From Gilliamella sp. Choc5-1 (GTDB lineage Bacteria; Pseudomonadota; Gammaproteobacteria; Enterobacterales; Orbaceae): DNA of 64,000 bases. Each line of letters begins with the position of its first letter. Position 1 is the first letter of the stretch. The stretch is from assembly GCF_001690595.1 (NCBI RefSeq), contig NZ_LZHH01000016.1, forward strand, positions 1 to 64,000, given 5' to 3'. Below are positions 1 to 10,756 of this stretch, in pieces. The position numbers and the translations under genes were made by a program. The notes beneath the pieces are model-generated. The model did no database searches. It had not been told where the DNA came from and saw nothing but the letters and a program-made list of their open reading frames with translations.

Positions 1-105
1 TCCGCCACTCGTCATCAAGTGCAAGCACTCATGTTACCGTTCGACTTGCATGTGTTAAGCCTGCCGCCAGCGTTCAATCTGAGCCATGATCAAACTCTTC
101 AATTT
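1..105 (-). rRNA. rrs: 16S ribosomal RNA, 5' end (partial)
   Basis: Read on the minus strand, the sequence begins AAATTGAAGAGTTTGATC and runs into the conserved ATGGCTCAG, the GGCGGCAGGC block and the ACACATGCAAGTCGAACG segment of bacterial 16S rRNA. The gene continues off the left edge, so only about the first 105 nucleotides are present. The 5' end at 105 is set by similarity to the Escherichia coli mature end. The leader and promoters to its right support an rrn operon transcribed leftward out of the window. Confidence 0.97.
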
Positions 106-240
106 AAAGTTTGATGCTCGATAACTGTCTCTGACATATTCAAATGAATCTTCAGTGTCACTTATCAAGACTTAATTTTTTTAGTCCGTAGACTTTAATC
201 TTTTGTCTCGCAAGTGCCCACACAGATTGTCTGTTTCTTC

Positions 241-252
241 TTTTTAAAGAGC
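241..252 (-). promoter_or_regulatory. rrn leader boxA antitermination site
   Basis: The minus strand reads GCTCTTTAAAAA, close to the enterobacterial boxA core GCTCTTTAACA bound by NusB/S10. It is followed, toward 16S, by ACAATCTGTGTGGGCACT (minus strand of about 214-231), which is the conserved E. coli rrn leader segment just after boxA. This places the start of the transcribed leader to the right of 252. Confidence 0.85.
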
Positions 253-312
253 TGACAGCTTCTATTTAACCCAACATTTCGTTGTTTTACTTCGCTGTCT
301 CAAGGGTTGCAT

Positions 313-341
313 ATACTACGCTAACCTTTTTTATTCGTCAA
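313..341 (-). promoter_or_regulatory. rrn promoter P2
   Basis: On the minus strand TTGACG (336-341) and TAGTAT (313-318) are separated by 17 bases, a good sigma-70 arrangement. It lies about 60 bases upstream of boxA, as P2 does in E. coli rrn operons. The discriminator after the -10 is not strongly GC-rich. The P2 assignment is by position and sequence; transcription starts are not shown. Confidence 0.75.
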
Positions 342-423
342 GATCTTTTTTGAAAATTTTTTACCTTGCCTACCGACCTTATTCACCGTCTGCTTGTCGC
401 TGACTGCGTGTCAGTGGGTGCGC

Positions 424-451
424 ATTATAGGGACTTAAATATTTCGTGCAA
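424..451 (-). promoter_or_regulatory. rrn promoter P1
   Basis: On the minus strand TTGCAC (446-451) and a perfect TATAAT (424-429) are separated by 16 bases, followed by a GCGCACC discriminator like that of E. coli rrn P1. An A/T-rich run directly upstream (452-475) could act as an UP element. The short spacer and GC-rich discriminator are the features that give stringent control in E. coli. From about 476 to 685 the DNA is AT-rich and I see no gene. Confidence 0.85.
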
Positions 452-685
452 GCGTTAATTGTAATTTTTTTTCCGTTTGCGTTTTATTTATTCAAATCTT
501 TATGTTCAATACATTTGACATAAATAAAATAAGCGTAATTTGCTATAGAAAAAACAATTTATTAACTTAATTTATATTAAAATATGAAGAATCTCATATT
601 TTTAACATGGATCTAGAACATTAATTTATATTCTAAATTTAATAAAAATATTTCAAAACACCAAATCAATTAATAAATAAGATAT

Positions 686-1756
686 CTAACGAATTGCACC
701 AATAAGGTATTTTGCTTTATTTTTGAAAAGTAATGTTATTATTTTAGCAATACTGACACTTACGATTAAAGTCGACACTAAAAAGATTACAGCTCCCAAT
801 GATGCTAACCAACCATTGTCAGTTTTGATTACATAACCTAGAGGAGAAATATACAATAGCTGTTCAAGCTCTAACACAATAATTTCATGAATAAAATAAA
901 TAGGAAAACTAATATTTGCCATATAAGACAAAAATTTATAAATTCGTCCTTCATTAATTTTATGATTCAATTTATCTAAAAAGTAAAGTGCTAATATAAA
1001 TAAAACTATTTTTTGTAATGTATCATAATAAAGTTTTGCAACAATTAAGTGGCTTATATAGCGATATGCAAATGGAATCCAAAAGCATAAACAAAAAAAG
1101 AATATAACCAAAAATAAATTACTTTTTACAGATTTCATAATGGTTTGATAGTTTTGTTTTATCATCATACCCGTTAAATAAACAGGACCATAATGCAATA
1201 AATTTAAAAAGGGTTTAGTGAAATCAGGCTTAGTAAACATAACCACCCAAAACATAGCAATCAAACCAGCTATAATTAAACTCTTTTTCGATAAAAAGTA
1301 TAATACAGGGGCCATTAAGTAGATAATGATGATCATCGGCATAAACCATAATGGCAATAACTGTGTTCCTGTCAACATCATTTTAGTTATTGCGCTAATT
1401 ATGCTAGTTTCAGTTGACGAATACCAAGGTAAACTCGATAAATATCGGTAATGAAAAAATATAAAACAGAAAATGGATATTGAAATATAAGGGCATACGA
1501 CCGTCTTAAATTTTGATAAATAATATGTTTTAGTATCAAATTTGTATGTTAGATGTTGAAATAAAAAACCGGCAATTAATACAAAAAATGTCGTAAAATT
1601 AAATGCAAATAGATTCAAAAAAGAAAATAGATAACTATTAGTAATTAAGTTGGTGTTTTTAAATACCCCTAAGCAGTGGCTAAAAACAATCATTATAATT
1701 GCAACACCACGTAAAATATGAATCGAATGAATTTTTTGCGGTTTTTCTGTTACCAT
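686..1756 (-). CDS. Acyltransferase 3 family membrane protein
   Basis: A 356-residue, very hydrophobic protein with about ten predicted membrane segments, typical of the acyltransferase 3 (OafA/WecH-like) family that O-acylates cell-surface sugars in the inner membrane. The family signature near the N terminus, Arg16 followed ten residues later by His27 (LRGVAII...FSHC), is present. The ATG at 1756 is the only good start. It stands alone, ending only about 230 bases from rrn promoter P1, with very AT-rich flanks on both sides. The substrate (O-antigen, other glycan, or lipid) cannot be told from sequence. A transferred origin is possible but unproven. Confidence 0.85.
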   Translation of the reverse strand: MVTEKPQKIHSIHILRGVAIIMIVFSHCLGVFKNTNLITNSYLFSFLNLFAFNFTTFFVLIAGFLFQHLTYKFDTKTYYLSKFKTVVCPYISISIFCFIFFHYRYLSSLPWYSSTETSIISAITKMMLTGTQLLPLWFMPMIIIIYLMAPVLYFLSKKSLIIAGLIAMFWVVMFTKPDFTKPFLNLLHYGPVYLTGMMIKQNYQTIMKSVKSNLFLVIFFFCLCFWIPFAYRYISHLIVAKLYYDTLQKIVLFILALYFLDKLNHKINEGRIYKFLSYMANISFPIYFIHEIIVLELEQLLYISPLGYVIKTDNGWLASLGAVIFLVSTLIVSVSIAKIITLLFKNKAKYLIGAIR

Positions 1757-1895
1757 TTTAGATACTGTAAATAATGAAATAAATTAGCATACATTATCAC
1801 ATTTCTATGTAACTGAAACTACAATTATAAAAATAAATCCCCAAACAAATTAAAAATAAAATATTATTTAAAATCAATCAATTAAAGTTAACGCT

Positions 1896-2156
1896 TCAAT
1901 CTGATTTTCTAGTCAATTTCTTAATGGCAAACGAGCAAATAGGAATAATATCACGGTTTTCTTGTTGTAATCGTCTTACTACAATGTCTAATAAATTATC
2001 AGCAATACCTTGCCCTCGATAAGCAGGATCAACATAGGTATGATCAATAGTAGCCTTATCTTTTCCTAACCTTGTAAAAGTTATTTCACCTATCTCTTTA
2101 TTATTGGCATCACAAACATAAAAACGATCATTAGCTTCTAAAAGATGTAACGACAT
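1896..2156 (-). CDS. Short GNAT-family N-acetyltransferase (YjdJ-like)
   Basis: An 86-residue protein of the minimal GCN5-related acetyltransferase group, about the size of E. coli YjdJ. It keeps the acetyl-CoA pyrophosphate-binding loop RGQGIA at residues 47-52, preceded by DHTYVDPAY and followed by a helix DNLLDIVVRRL, as in motif A of the fold. The C terminus IPICSFAIK matches the end of this short family. It is transcribed alone, between the acyltransferase and the pfkA terminator. The substrate is unknown, and the family is poorly characterised. Confidence 0.8.
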   Translation of the reverse strand: MSLHLLEANDRFYVCDANNKEIGEITFTRLGKDKATIDHTYVDPAYRGQGIADNLLDIVVRRLQQENRDIIPICSFAIKKLTRKSD

Positions 2157-2235
2157 AAAAATACCTATATATCATAATAGTTAATTATAACCATTTAATT
2201 AATAATAAATTTAATATCAAATAATTTTAGGAAAA

Positions 2236-2286
2236 TAAAAAAATAGGTGGCCATTGTTAACATTTCATTTCCAATAACTCACCTAT
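2236..2286 (-). terminator. Rho-independent terminator after pfkA
   Basis: The arms ATAGGTG (2243-2249) and CACCTAT (2280-2286) pair, with extra ATTG/CAAT pairing inside. On the minus strand the hairpin is followed by a run of seven T (2236-2242). It lies 56 bases past the pfkA stop, so it should end the murA-yajL-fieF-pfkA transcripts. Confidence 0.8.
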
Positions 2287-2341
2287 AATAAAACAATTAA
2301 ATCTTTCTCAATTAAGATTATATTTTAATCACAATTAATAT

Positions 2342-3304
2342 TTAAAATAATCGTTTAGCAGTATTATATAGTTCTATATCAAATGAACGCTTCATATTAT
2401 TAATAGCTTCGATGATATCGTGGTGGACTAATTTACCATTCTGCACACCAACACTTCTACCTGCATGGCCTTCAAGTAATAACTGAACAGCATAGGCTCC
2501 CATACGTGACCCTAAAATACGATCATAAGGTACAGGAGACCCTCCTCGTTGAACATGCCCTAAAATTGTTGCACGAGTTTCGTGATGAACTGCAGCTTCA
2601 ATATCAGCGGCTAGTTTATTTACATCACACATATGCTCTGTAACTGCTACAATTGCATGTTTTTTACCTTTTGCAAAGCCAAGTTTAATTTCTTCGATTA
2701 AATCTTCTTTAGTATAAGAAACTTCAGGAATAATCATAAACTCACAACCGCCAGCAACAGCAGCATTTAAAGTTAAATCGCCACAATCTCGCCCCATAAT
2801 CTCAATAACTGATATACGGTTGTGCGAAGAACAAGTATCTCGTAACCTATCAATGGCTTCAACAGCAGTACTAAGTGCAGTAAAATAACCAATAGTGTAA
2901 TCAGTACCACGAATATCGTTATCAATAGTACCTGGTAAACCAATACATGGAAAACCTTCTTCAGTTAACCGCATTGCTCCCATATATGAACCATCACCAC
3001 CAATAACAACTAAAGCATCAATTTGATGTTTTTTCAAATTAGCAATAGCTTTTTGTCTTACAGCTTTATCTTTAAACTCTGGAAACCTAGCTGAGCCAAG
3101 AAATGTGCCACCACGAGTAATGATATCAGAAACACTTGAACGCTCTAGTTGAATGATACGGTCTTCACAAAGCCCCATATAGCCATCATAGACACCAAAA
3201 ACATCTAATCCTTCTGTTAAGGCGGTTCTTACTACTCCTCGTATAGCTGCATTCATTCCTGGAGCATCACCACCACTTGTTAAAATACCTATTTTCTTTA
3301 TCAT
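2342..3304 (-). CDS. pfkA: 6-phosphofructokinase isozyme I
   Basis: Phosphorylates fructose-6-phosphate to fructose-1,6-bisphosphate with ATP, the committed step of glycolysis in the cytoplasm. The N terminus [18 protein letters not shown] carries the ATP-binding glycine loop (about residues 11-18), and the catalytic TIDNDI with Asp127 is present. The ATG at 3304 was chosen over an in-frame TTG 15 bases upstream: GGAG sits nine bases before the ATG and the protein is then 320 residues, the E. coli length. It may also act on tagatose-6-phosphate. It follows fieF on the same strand, the E. coli neighbourhood, and ends before a strong terminator. Confidence 0.97.
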   Translation of the reverse strand: MIKKIGILTSGGDAPGMNAAIRGVVRTALTEGLDVFGVYDGYMGLCEDRIIQLERSSVSDIITRGGTFLGSARFPEFKDKAVRQKAIANLKKHQIDALVVIGGDGSYMGAMRLTEEGFPCIGLPGTIDNDIRGTDYTIGYFTALSTAVEAIDRLRDTCSSHNRISVIEIMGRDCGDLTLNAAVAGGCEFMIIPEVSYTKEDLIEEIKLGFAKGKKHAIVAVTEHMCDVNKLAADIEAAVHHETRATILGHVQRGGSPVPYDRILGSRMGAYAVQLLLEGHAGRSVGVQNGKLVHHDIIEAINNMKRSFDIELYNTAKRLF

Positions 3305-3400
3305 ATAAAATAACTCCAAATTATTAACTTTTCTTTATTATAGAGCCTTAACAGATATCTAACAATAGAAGATTATTCGCTATTTTGATTGTTTTTTCTA

Positions 3401-4294
3401 CTACATCATTTCGGCTGGTACAACAGAAATTGGATCTTGATGAATAATAACAGTTGCTGGTGAAAACTGCTTTGAAATTTGCTTTTCAATAGAATCGGCA
3501 ATAGCATGAGCTTTAATTAAAGGCATATTATCATCAAGTTCTATATGCAATTGGATGAATTTAACAGGGCCAGCCTGCCTCGTTTTTAAATCGTGAAAAC
3601 CGTAAACCTCTGGATACTGACTAATAATTTCTGCAATCAATATATTATCACTTTCAGGTAAAGCTCTATCAAGTAAATCTTGAATAGCATTATAGGCAAT
3701 ACAAAAAGCATTATAACAAATATATAAAGCAATAAAGCATGCAAATATTGCATCAGCATAGGTAATACCATACCAACTAAAACAAAGAGCAACTATAACG
3801 GTAATATTCAGCAAGAGATCAGAAGAATAATGTAACATATCAGCTTGAATAGCATTACTTTTAGTAATTTTGATAACGTGCCTTTGGTATAAAACAAGAA
3901 CACATGTAATTGCAGCAGAAATTGTCGAAACAGCAATTCCTAGCAAAGGAAACTGTAGTTCACTTGGCTGAATAAAAGATCGAATACTAGAAAATAATAA
4001 AATTATCGCAGAACCAATAATAAATGCACTTTGTGATAATGCTGCTAAAGATTCTGCTTTACCATGACCAAAAGTATGCTCATCATCTGCAGGTTTTAAC
4101 GCATAACGAACTAAAAAATAATTAAAACCAGAAGCAATTAAATCAATACTTGAATCCAATAATGAAGCAAGCAAACTTATTGAACCTGTTAACCAACAAG
4201 TAATAAATTTAACTAAAATGAGAAAAATAGAAATTAAAACAGCACTTAATGTTGCTCTTTTAACTAATTTTTCATACAAATGTGAATTTGACAT
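3401..4294 (-). CDS. fieF: Cation diffusion facilitator FieF (Fe/Zn efflux)
   Basis: Inner-membrane proton antiporter of the CDF family that exports divalent metals (iron, zinc) as a dimer. At 297 residues it matches E. coli FieF/YiiP (300). The transport site residues Asp47, Asp51, His155 and Asp159 are in the expected membrane helices, and the cytoplasmic-facing DDEHTFGHGKAES loop is conserved. Six membrane segments precede a C-terminal cytoplasmic domain with HIELDD. It starts 11 bases after the yajL stop and lies 96 bases before pfkA, so it is probably co-transcribed from the murA side. Confidence 0.93.
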   Translation of the reverse strand: MSNSHLYEKLVKRATLSAVLISIFLILVKFITCWLTGSISLLASLLDSSIDLIASGFNYFLVRYALKPADDEHTFGHGKAESLAALSQSAFIIGSAIILLFSSIRSFIQPSELQFPLLGIAVSTISAAITCVLVLYQRHVIKITKSNAIQADMLHYSSDLLLNITVIVALCFSWYGITYADAIFACFIALYICYNAFCIAYNAIQDLLDRALPESDNILIAEIISQYPEVYGFHDLKTRQAGPVKFIQLHIELDDNMPLIKAHAIADSIEKQISKQFSPATVIIHQDPISVVPAEMM

Positions 4295-4305
4295 TTAGAG
4301 CCTAT

Positions 4306-4881
4306 TTATTGATAGGTTTCAATCCCCAATGGAAGAACCAGCTGCTGAGCAACCTCAGCAGCCTTTGCTCGTCCTAGCAAAACCTCAATAATTTTTAAAG
4401 CAAAATCAATAGTGGTTGCAGGCCCTTGGCTAGTAATGACTTTATTTTGTTCATCAAAATAAACTCTATCATCTTTCCAATTCTGAAATGCCTCTTTAGT
4501 AGTTGGGTAACCCGTCATATTAGCATTAGGAAACAGATTATGATGTTGTAAAACCATAGCAGGAGAAGCACAGATTGCTGCAACAATTCCCCCTTTTTGA
4601 TGTGTTTGTTTTAATTTTTCAATCAACAATGGGCAATCACGAAAATTTTCAGCGCCTTTCAAACCACCTGGCAAAATAACAATTTCAAAATCAATGTGTT
4701 GAATATCTAAAAGCGTTTTTTTAGCTAAAATTGTTACTCCCCGAGAACATTCAACCTCACGAGAGTTTGATATGCTAGCGGTAGTAACATTAATACCCGC
4801 TCGAGTTAATAAATCAATTGTTGTTACCGCTTCTGTTTCTTCGCAGCCATCTGATAAAAATACCAATGCTTGCTTTGTCAT
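4306..4881 (-). CDS. yajL: DJ-1/PfpI family protein YajL
   Basis: Cytoplasmic DJ-1 superfamily protein, in E. coli a chaperone and glyoxal-protein repair enzyme (deglycase activity is debated). The nucleophile-elbow cysteine is Cys104 in AAICASPA, and the conserved acidic pair lies in GCEETEAVT near residue 14. The ATG at 4881 is used rather than a TTG 21 bases upstream, because AAGGA lies eight bases before the ATG; this gives 191 residues against 196 in E. coli. It sits between murA and fieF, spaced 51 and 11 bases. Confidence 0.92.
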   Translation of the reverse strand: MTKQALVFLSDGCEETEAVTTIDLLTRAGINVTTASISNSREVECSRGVTILAKKTLLDIQHIDFEIVILPGGLKGAENFRDCPLLIEKLKQTHQKGGIVAAICASPAMVLQHHNLFPNANMTGYPTTKEAFQNWKDDRVYFDEQNKVITSQGPATTIDFALKIIEVLLGRAKAAEVAQQLVLPLGIETYQ

Positions 4882-4932
4882 TACTTCGTTCCTTTTAAAC
4901 AAACAACTTAATCATTTTTAGTTTGATGAAGT

Positions 4933-6195
<1,263 letters not shown>

Positions 6196-6325
6196 TTATA
6201 AATTATTGTGCTTGATAAATTATCGAACATTATAGAAGTTATTTATCAATAGATAAATGAATTTCATGAAAAATTGAAACACTAATTATTAACCAGAATT
6301 CATTTTAGCTATATAGGACAACATC

Positions 6326-7059
6326 GCGTTGTTTACACTTCATAGTTAAAATAATTCGCTAAAAACGCATGAGGTGTTTAAGCTTTTGTTTCTCTCTTTT
6401 GAGTCGCTAAATACTGGCTAATTATACAACTTACCATTAACATACGTATCGCTATTTCGGCTTTTCCATTGGATTATGAGCTGGTAATTTTTGTCGATTT
6501 TTGGTTGATATGCTAGTTATTACTCAGTTTATCTAACCTAATAATTTATTTAAATAAATAAAGACAGGATCATTTTGTCAAAAAGTTTCAGGAGCGTACT
6601 ACGTTTATGTATAAAAACCTTAAAAATCAAATTGATACCAAAGAGTGAATATTCTCTAGTTTGCCGTTTCGTTTGATTTTTAAGTAACGGTAAACCTTTG
6701 CTATTAACCTGTCGTATTTCGCTCAGATAGGTTTTGTTATCGCCTTTGGCTTGTTTTTTTAATTTATCTTTAATTTATTTTTGTATTTTATATCATATAG
6801 TTAAAACAATAATTGATGGTTTTATGACATTCATTTTTACTACTTTAAGGGGTAAAAAAAGGGGTAAAAACTTTAATTGGGATTTATTTAGCACGTGATA
6901 AGAGGTTTGGCTACAGACCATAAAGCGTTTAGCCAAATTAGTAATGGTTATTTTTCTTTATGATATCAGCGCCCTATTGCTTGACTGTGATAGAGCGTTA
7001 GTTTTGTTTTTTTTATGTATATTCATTACAGTAGTTTCTCAAATTACTGTAAACAACGC
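6326..7059. mobile_element. Decayed transposon-like repeat, copy 1 (734 bp)
   Basis: This fills most of the 984-base gap between murA and the DUF4272 gene. It begins GCGTTGTTTACA (6326-6337) and ends with the exact reverse complement TGTAAACAACGC (7048-7059), a perfect 12-bp inverted repeat that continues imperfectly outward for perhaps 25 bases. Most of it is an inverted homologue of 25834-26403: for example CAAAAAGTTTCAGGAG and ACGTTTATGTATAAAAA recur there on the other strand. Relative to copy 2 it carries about 170 extra bases (roughly 6757-6930) and lacks about 50 near 6370. No intact ORF remains. The conserved translation in both copies includes KGLPLLKNQTK and NLAK, which I cannot assign to a known transposase. 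Confidence 0.75.
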
Positions 7060-7170
7060 TAGTAAATCCTACAGCTAGAAAGATGCAATGACTTATTATA
7101 AAATCGGACAAACAAATAACCGCTATTTATAGCTATAAAATACACAAAATTTAAAATAGGAATATTTGAA

Positions 7171-8193
7171 ATGTCGATATTGATCAATGCTTTCTCTACA
7201 GTCACTCAGCCACCAGCCATTAATTTTCCTTGCGAACGTTTATATCATCGTGGATTAGATGATCCTGAGTTAATGAAAAACCTTGATGGTTTTATCGGTT
7301 ATGTCATGCAAGCTGGAGATGGGCAGATGAATTCACGCCGTTATGCTTTGTATCGCCATATCCAACGAGTTAAACATCAATTTGCCTTTGAGATTGAAGA
7401 AGAGAACTTCAATGAGTTTACTTCTTGGGGCTGGCAGGCCAATGCCATTATATTGCTGACAGATGGAACTATTCGAAATCCTGATGGAGATATATTACTA
7501 GATCCTGATGATGATATTGATTTTGATGTAATTGTTCCTTACCCACCTGAAGCATTAAAGCGTAAAACAAAAAATGAGCAGTATTTAGCCAAATTAGGGT
7601 TACATACACCTACACATTTACCACCAGTTATTGCTGAATCCGAAGTAATACTTAGAACACCTGACGAGGTAGCTAAACGCGCTTTAGCGATAATGTTAAC
7701 AGGTATTCAAGCAGAAAGTTTTCGAGAAAATAATCCAATCAATCCGATGGAATTTAAAGAACGTTGCCCAACAGGGTTTGCAGCTTTATCAAATAATGAA
7801 CGTGACTTTATTTATAGTGAACAACCTACAGAGCAAGATGTTATAGATATGTCGTGGAAATACGAAGCATTATTACCTTTACAATGGGCGATAAATTGGC
7901 AATCAGAGCTCCCATTTGCTGATACTATTTGCGATGTTTCATCATTAGTTGACAAAGGAATGCAACATAGTGAGCAAGATATTTCTAAAGTAACCTTAAG
8001 ACCTATTAGCGAATTATTAGATGCCTTAGATTTACACTACCGCTTACATTGGATAACCACAGATTTTCGAATGAAAGGCGAGCAACCACCCGCTTCAATT
8101 ATAAGTGATGTTATTCAAGAACGTCACTATGCTTTAAATTGGTTAACTAACTTTGAAAATGCAGATTGGGATGATGTAGATACACCAACCTGA
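7171..8193 (+). CDS. DUF4272 domain-containing protein
   Basis: A 340-residue soluble protein with no signal peptide or membrane segment. The C-terminal two-thirds (about residues 165-335) shows the DUF4272 pattern: VAKRALAIMLTGIQAES, a central W-rich ALLPLQWAINW, then LPFADTICDV. The N-terminal 150 residues are acidic, with a DPDDDIDFDV stretch. The ATG at 7171 is preceded by AGGAATA at a suitable distance. It stands alone, downstream of the transposon-like repeat and convergent with cysG. DUF4272 has no established function; the match is from memory of the family pattern. Confidence 0.75.
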   Translation: MSILINAFSTVTQPPAINFPCERLYHRGLDDPELMKNLDGFIGYVMQAGDGQMNSRRYALYRHIQRVKHQFAFEIEEENFNEFTSWGWQANAIILLTDGTIRNPDGDILLDPDDDIDFDVIVPYPPEALKRKTKNEQYLAKLGLHTPTHLPPVIAESEVILRTPDEVAKRALAIMLTGIQAESFRENNPINPMEFKERCPTGFAALSNNERDFIYSEQPTEQDVIDMSWKYEALLPLQWAINWQSELPFADTICDVSSLVDKGMQHSEQDISKVTLRPISELLDALDLHYRLHWITTDFRMKGEQPPASIISDVIQERHYALNWLTNFENADWDDVDTPT

Positions 8194-8359
8194 TACCTTT
8201 TATCTTTTCATCATGGTAGGTAGCATTATGACAATATCAAATTAATAAATTCTATATTAATAAATCATTTTGTTACCTTTATTTTTTGCTTTTTAGTTGT
8301 GTTTTAACTCTTTTCTAAAATGAAAACTTTTTAAAATTAAATTCAAAAAATAGTTTATA

Positions 8360-9733
8360 TTAATTGTCAGAAAACCAATTCAGCTTTTCACGTAATGCGA
8401 CAACATGTCCAATAATAATTAGGCTTGGACTACGAGCTTGCAATGATAGTTGTGTTAAATTACCTAACACGCCTGATACCACTTTTTGCTTTGTTGTGCT
8501 GCCCTCCTCAACAATCGCAACAGGTACGTTTGCATCCATACCATATTTAATTAGCTGTTTTTCGATATTTTCTGCTTGAGACAACCCCATATAAAAAACT
8601 AAAGTTTGTTTTTCTGCAGCTAAACTTTGCCAATCAAGATGGCTGCCATCTTTCAAATGACCAGTAATTAAACGTACACTATGGGCATAATCTCGATGTG
8701 TTAATGGGATCCCACTATATGCAGAACAACCTGAAGCTGCTGTAATTCCTGGCACTACAGAAAATGGAATATCGGCATTAAATAATGTTTCGAGCTCTTC
8801 ACCACCTCGACCAAAAATAAAAGGATCTCCACCTTTTAAACGTACAACACGCTTACCTTTTTTAGCTTGTTGTAAAAGAATCTGATTTATTTGTTCTTGA
8901 GGGACACAATGAAATCCTGCTCGCTTACCAACAAAAATACGTTGGGCATCGCGACGGGTTAGATTCATAATTTCATCCGATACTAATCTATCATAGACAA
9001 TAATATCTGCTTGTTGGATTTGCTGTAATCCCTTTAAAGTCAACAAGCCCGCATCACCTGGACCAGCACCAACTAACACAACCTCACCACGGGAATCAAG
9101 TGATGTATCAAATAGCTCATTGGTGAGTTTTTCAACATGATCTGAATCGCTATTAGCAATCGCTTGAGCTAACCTATCATGAGAAAATAGCCTTTCCCAA
9201 AAACGACGACGTTCCGTCACTGTTTGATAGGTTGTTTTAACTTTATTACGTAAATAACCGGCATATTTAGCTAATTTGCCTAAATGTTGAGGTAAAATGG
9301 ACTCTAGTTTTTCACGCAATAATCGAGCCAAAACAGGAGCATGCCCTTCTGAAGAGACAGCAACCATAATAGGGGAACGATCAATAATTGAGGGCATAAT
9401 AAAACTCGCATCTTTTGGAGAATCAACCACATTACAAAAAATACGCCTTTTTTCCGTCTCAATACTCACTCTTTGATTAGTTTCCTGACAGTCTGTTGCC
9501 GCAATAACTAACCATTTATCATCCAGTAATTCAGCATTAAACTCCCCTTGAACTAAAACTAGTTGTTTTTGTTCATTCCAGCATATGAATTGCTCGTTAA
9601 ATTCATGCGCATTGACAGTTAAGCGGGCACCAGCTTCAAGTAATAATCGAGCTTTACGTTCAGCAACTTCACCGCCACCGACTAATAAGCAATCACGGTT
9701 TTCTAGCTTACAAAATAAGGGGAAATAATCCAT
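8360..9733 (-). CDS. cysG: Siroheme synthase (trifunctional)
   Basis: Makes siroheme from uroporphyrinogen III by two methylations, NAD-dependent dehydrogenation and ferrochelation. Length is 457 residues, identical to E. coli CysG. The N-terminal CysG-B half has the NAD-binding GGGEVAERK (19-27), the catalytic Asp104 in NVVDSP and Ser128 in VSSEGHAP. The C-terminal CysG-A half begins near residue 216 with [18 protein letters not shown] and has the SAM-binding [15 protein letters not shown]. Gene order nirB-nirD-nirC-cysG is that of E. coli, but a 229-base gap with a stem-loop separates nirC and cysG. It supplies siroheme to NirB. Confidence 0.97.
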   Translation of the reverse strand: MDYFPLFCKLENRDCLLVGGGEVAERKARLLLEAGARLTVNAHEFNEQFICWNEQKQLVLVQGEFNAELLDDKWLVIAATDCQETNQRVSIETEKRRIFCNVVDSPKDASFIMPSIIDRSPIMVAVSSEGHAPVLARLLREKLESILPQHLGKLAKYAGYLRNKVKTTYQTVTERRRFWERLFSHDRLAQAIANSDSDHVEKLTNELFDTSLDSRGEVVLVGAGPGDAGLLTLKGLQQIQQADIIVYDRLVSDEIMNLTRRDAQRIFVGKRAGFHCVPQEQINQILLQQAKKGKRVVRLKGGDPFIFGRGGEELETLFNADIPFSVVPGITAASGCSAYSGIPLTHRDYAHSVRLITGHLKDGSHLDWQSLAAEKQTLVFYMGLSQAENIEKQLIKYGMDANVPVAIVEEGSTTKQKVVSGVLGNLTQLSLQARSPSLIIIGHVVALREKLNWFSDN

Positions 9734-9891
9734 AACACCTCAAAATAAAACATTATCTGTTTAAAAATTTATTAACAACTAACCTCTAATAATAGAAATT
9801 TATTAATTATCCTATTGTTAATTGCTTCGTTATTTTTTTATCACTAATTATGATTAAAACCAAATGTAATCCTAATTAATTTAACGTCTTT

Positions 9892-9918
9892 GGGGGATTG
9901 CTTACCATGCTTTCCCCC
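9892..9918 (-). terminator. GC-rich stem-loop between nirC and cysG
   Basis: GGGGGA (9892-9897) pairs with TCCCCC (9913-9918) across a 15-base loop. On the minus strand it lies just past the nirC stop but has no T-run after it, so it could be an attenuator, an RNA-stabilising 3' end or a weak terminator that lowers cysG expression. No riboswitch class is recognised here. Confidence 0.4.
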
Positions 9919-9962
9919 CTTATATTGGTTATTTTAACCACATTTCCTGAATTAAACAGTTA

Positions 9963-10730
9963 TTAAGGTCGATCTTCTTTGGGTGTTGAATACCAGTATC
10001 CCAGTCCCATAAATAATGCACCAGAAACAAGATTTCCTAATGAAACCCATAATAGATTATGACCAATTCCAGCTAATGTGTAAGCATCACTATGATGACC
10101 AAACCATGAAAGTGAAAAAAGCGTCATGTTCGCAACGGAGTGTTCATAACCACAAGCAATAAATGCTAACAAACACCACCAAATAGCGATAAACTTTGCC
10201 GAACCTTCAACTCGATTAGCCATCCAAATCGCTAAACAAACTAACCAGTTACATAAAATACCCCTAAAAAATAATGCTGAAGCTGAAGCAGATGTTTTTG
10301 CTAAAGCCGCTGCATGAACCAAACTAGTATCCGTTGATAATAGCGGTGTTGCAGCATAAAAATACAATGCAGCAACAAAAATTGAACCTAATAAATTTCC
10401 TAACCATGTTTGCGGCAATACTGTCCACATTTGGGTATGAGTAATTTTTTTGCATTTTACTCCTAGAGTTAAAAACATGGTATGCCCTGTAAATAACTCA
10501 GAACCGGCAATTACAACCAACGTTAAAGCAATGCCAAACGTTGCCCCCATAAGTAAAGGTCTTATTGATGGTTCAACAAGGTTTCCTAAAGTAAAAATTA
10601 AAATAATTCCTAGTCCTACATAAGCACCAGCCATAGCAGAGCTTAACCAAAAACCAAAAGGGTTATTTTTTGCCAAACTAACAATACGCGCAGCATTTGC
10701 TGCACATTTATTAATCGTATCGGTATACAT
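9963..10730 (-). CDS. nirC: Nitrite transporter NirC (FNT family)
   Basis: Formate/nitrite-channel family protein of 255 residues (E. coli NirC 268) with six membrane helices, forming a pentamer in the inner membrane. It shows the family motifs GAYVGLGI near the N terminus, SELFTGHT in helix 3, WLGNLLGS, and NWLVCLAIW, where family members have an Asn-Trp loop. It lies 26 bases after nirD in the nir operon and should import nitrite for cytoplasmic reduction by NirBD. Confidence 0.95.
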   Translation of the reverse strand: MYTDTINKCAANAARIVSLAKNNPFGFWLSSAMAGAYVGLGIILIFTLGNLVEPSIRPLLMGATFGIALTLVVIAGSELFTGHTMFLTLGVKCKKITHTQMWTVLPQTWLGNLLGSIFVAALYFYAATPLLSTDTSLVHAAALAKTSASASALFFRGILCNWLVCLAIWMANRVEGSAKFIAIWWCLLAFIACGYEHSVANMTLFSLSWFGHHSDAYTLAGIGHNLLWVSLGNLVSGALFMGLGYWYSTPKEDRP

Positions 10731-10756
10731 AAATATTTATCCTTTTTAAAATATAG

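Noticed and set aside
6842-6872. Tandem AGGGGTAAAAA motif
   Set aside because: Only two units, within the extra block of copy 1; too short to support an integration site or regulatory array.
9892-9918. Riboswitch before cysG
   Set aside because: The stem-loop is simple, with no conserved aptamer core recognised (cobalamin, moco or others), so it is listed only as a hairpin.
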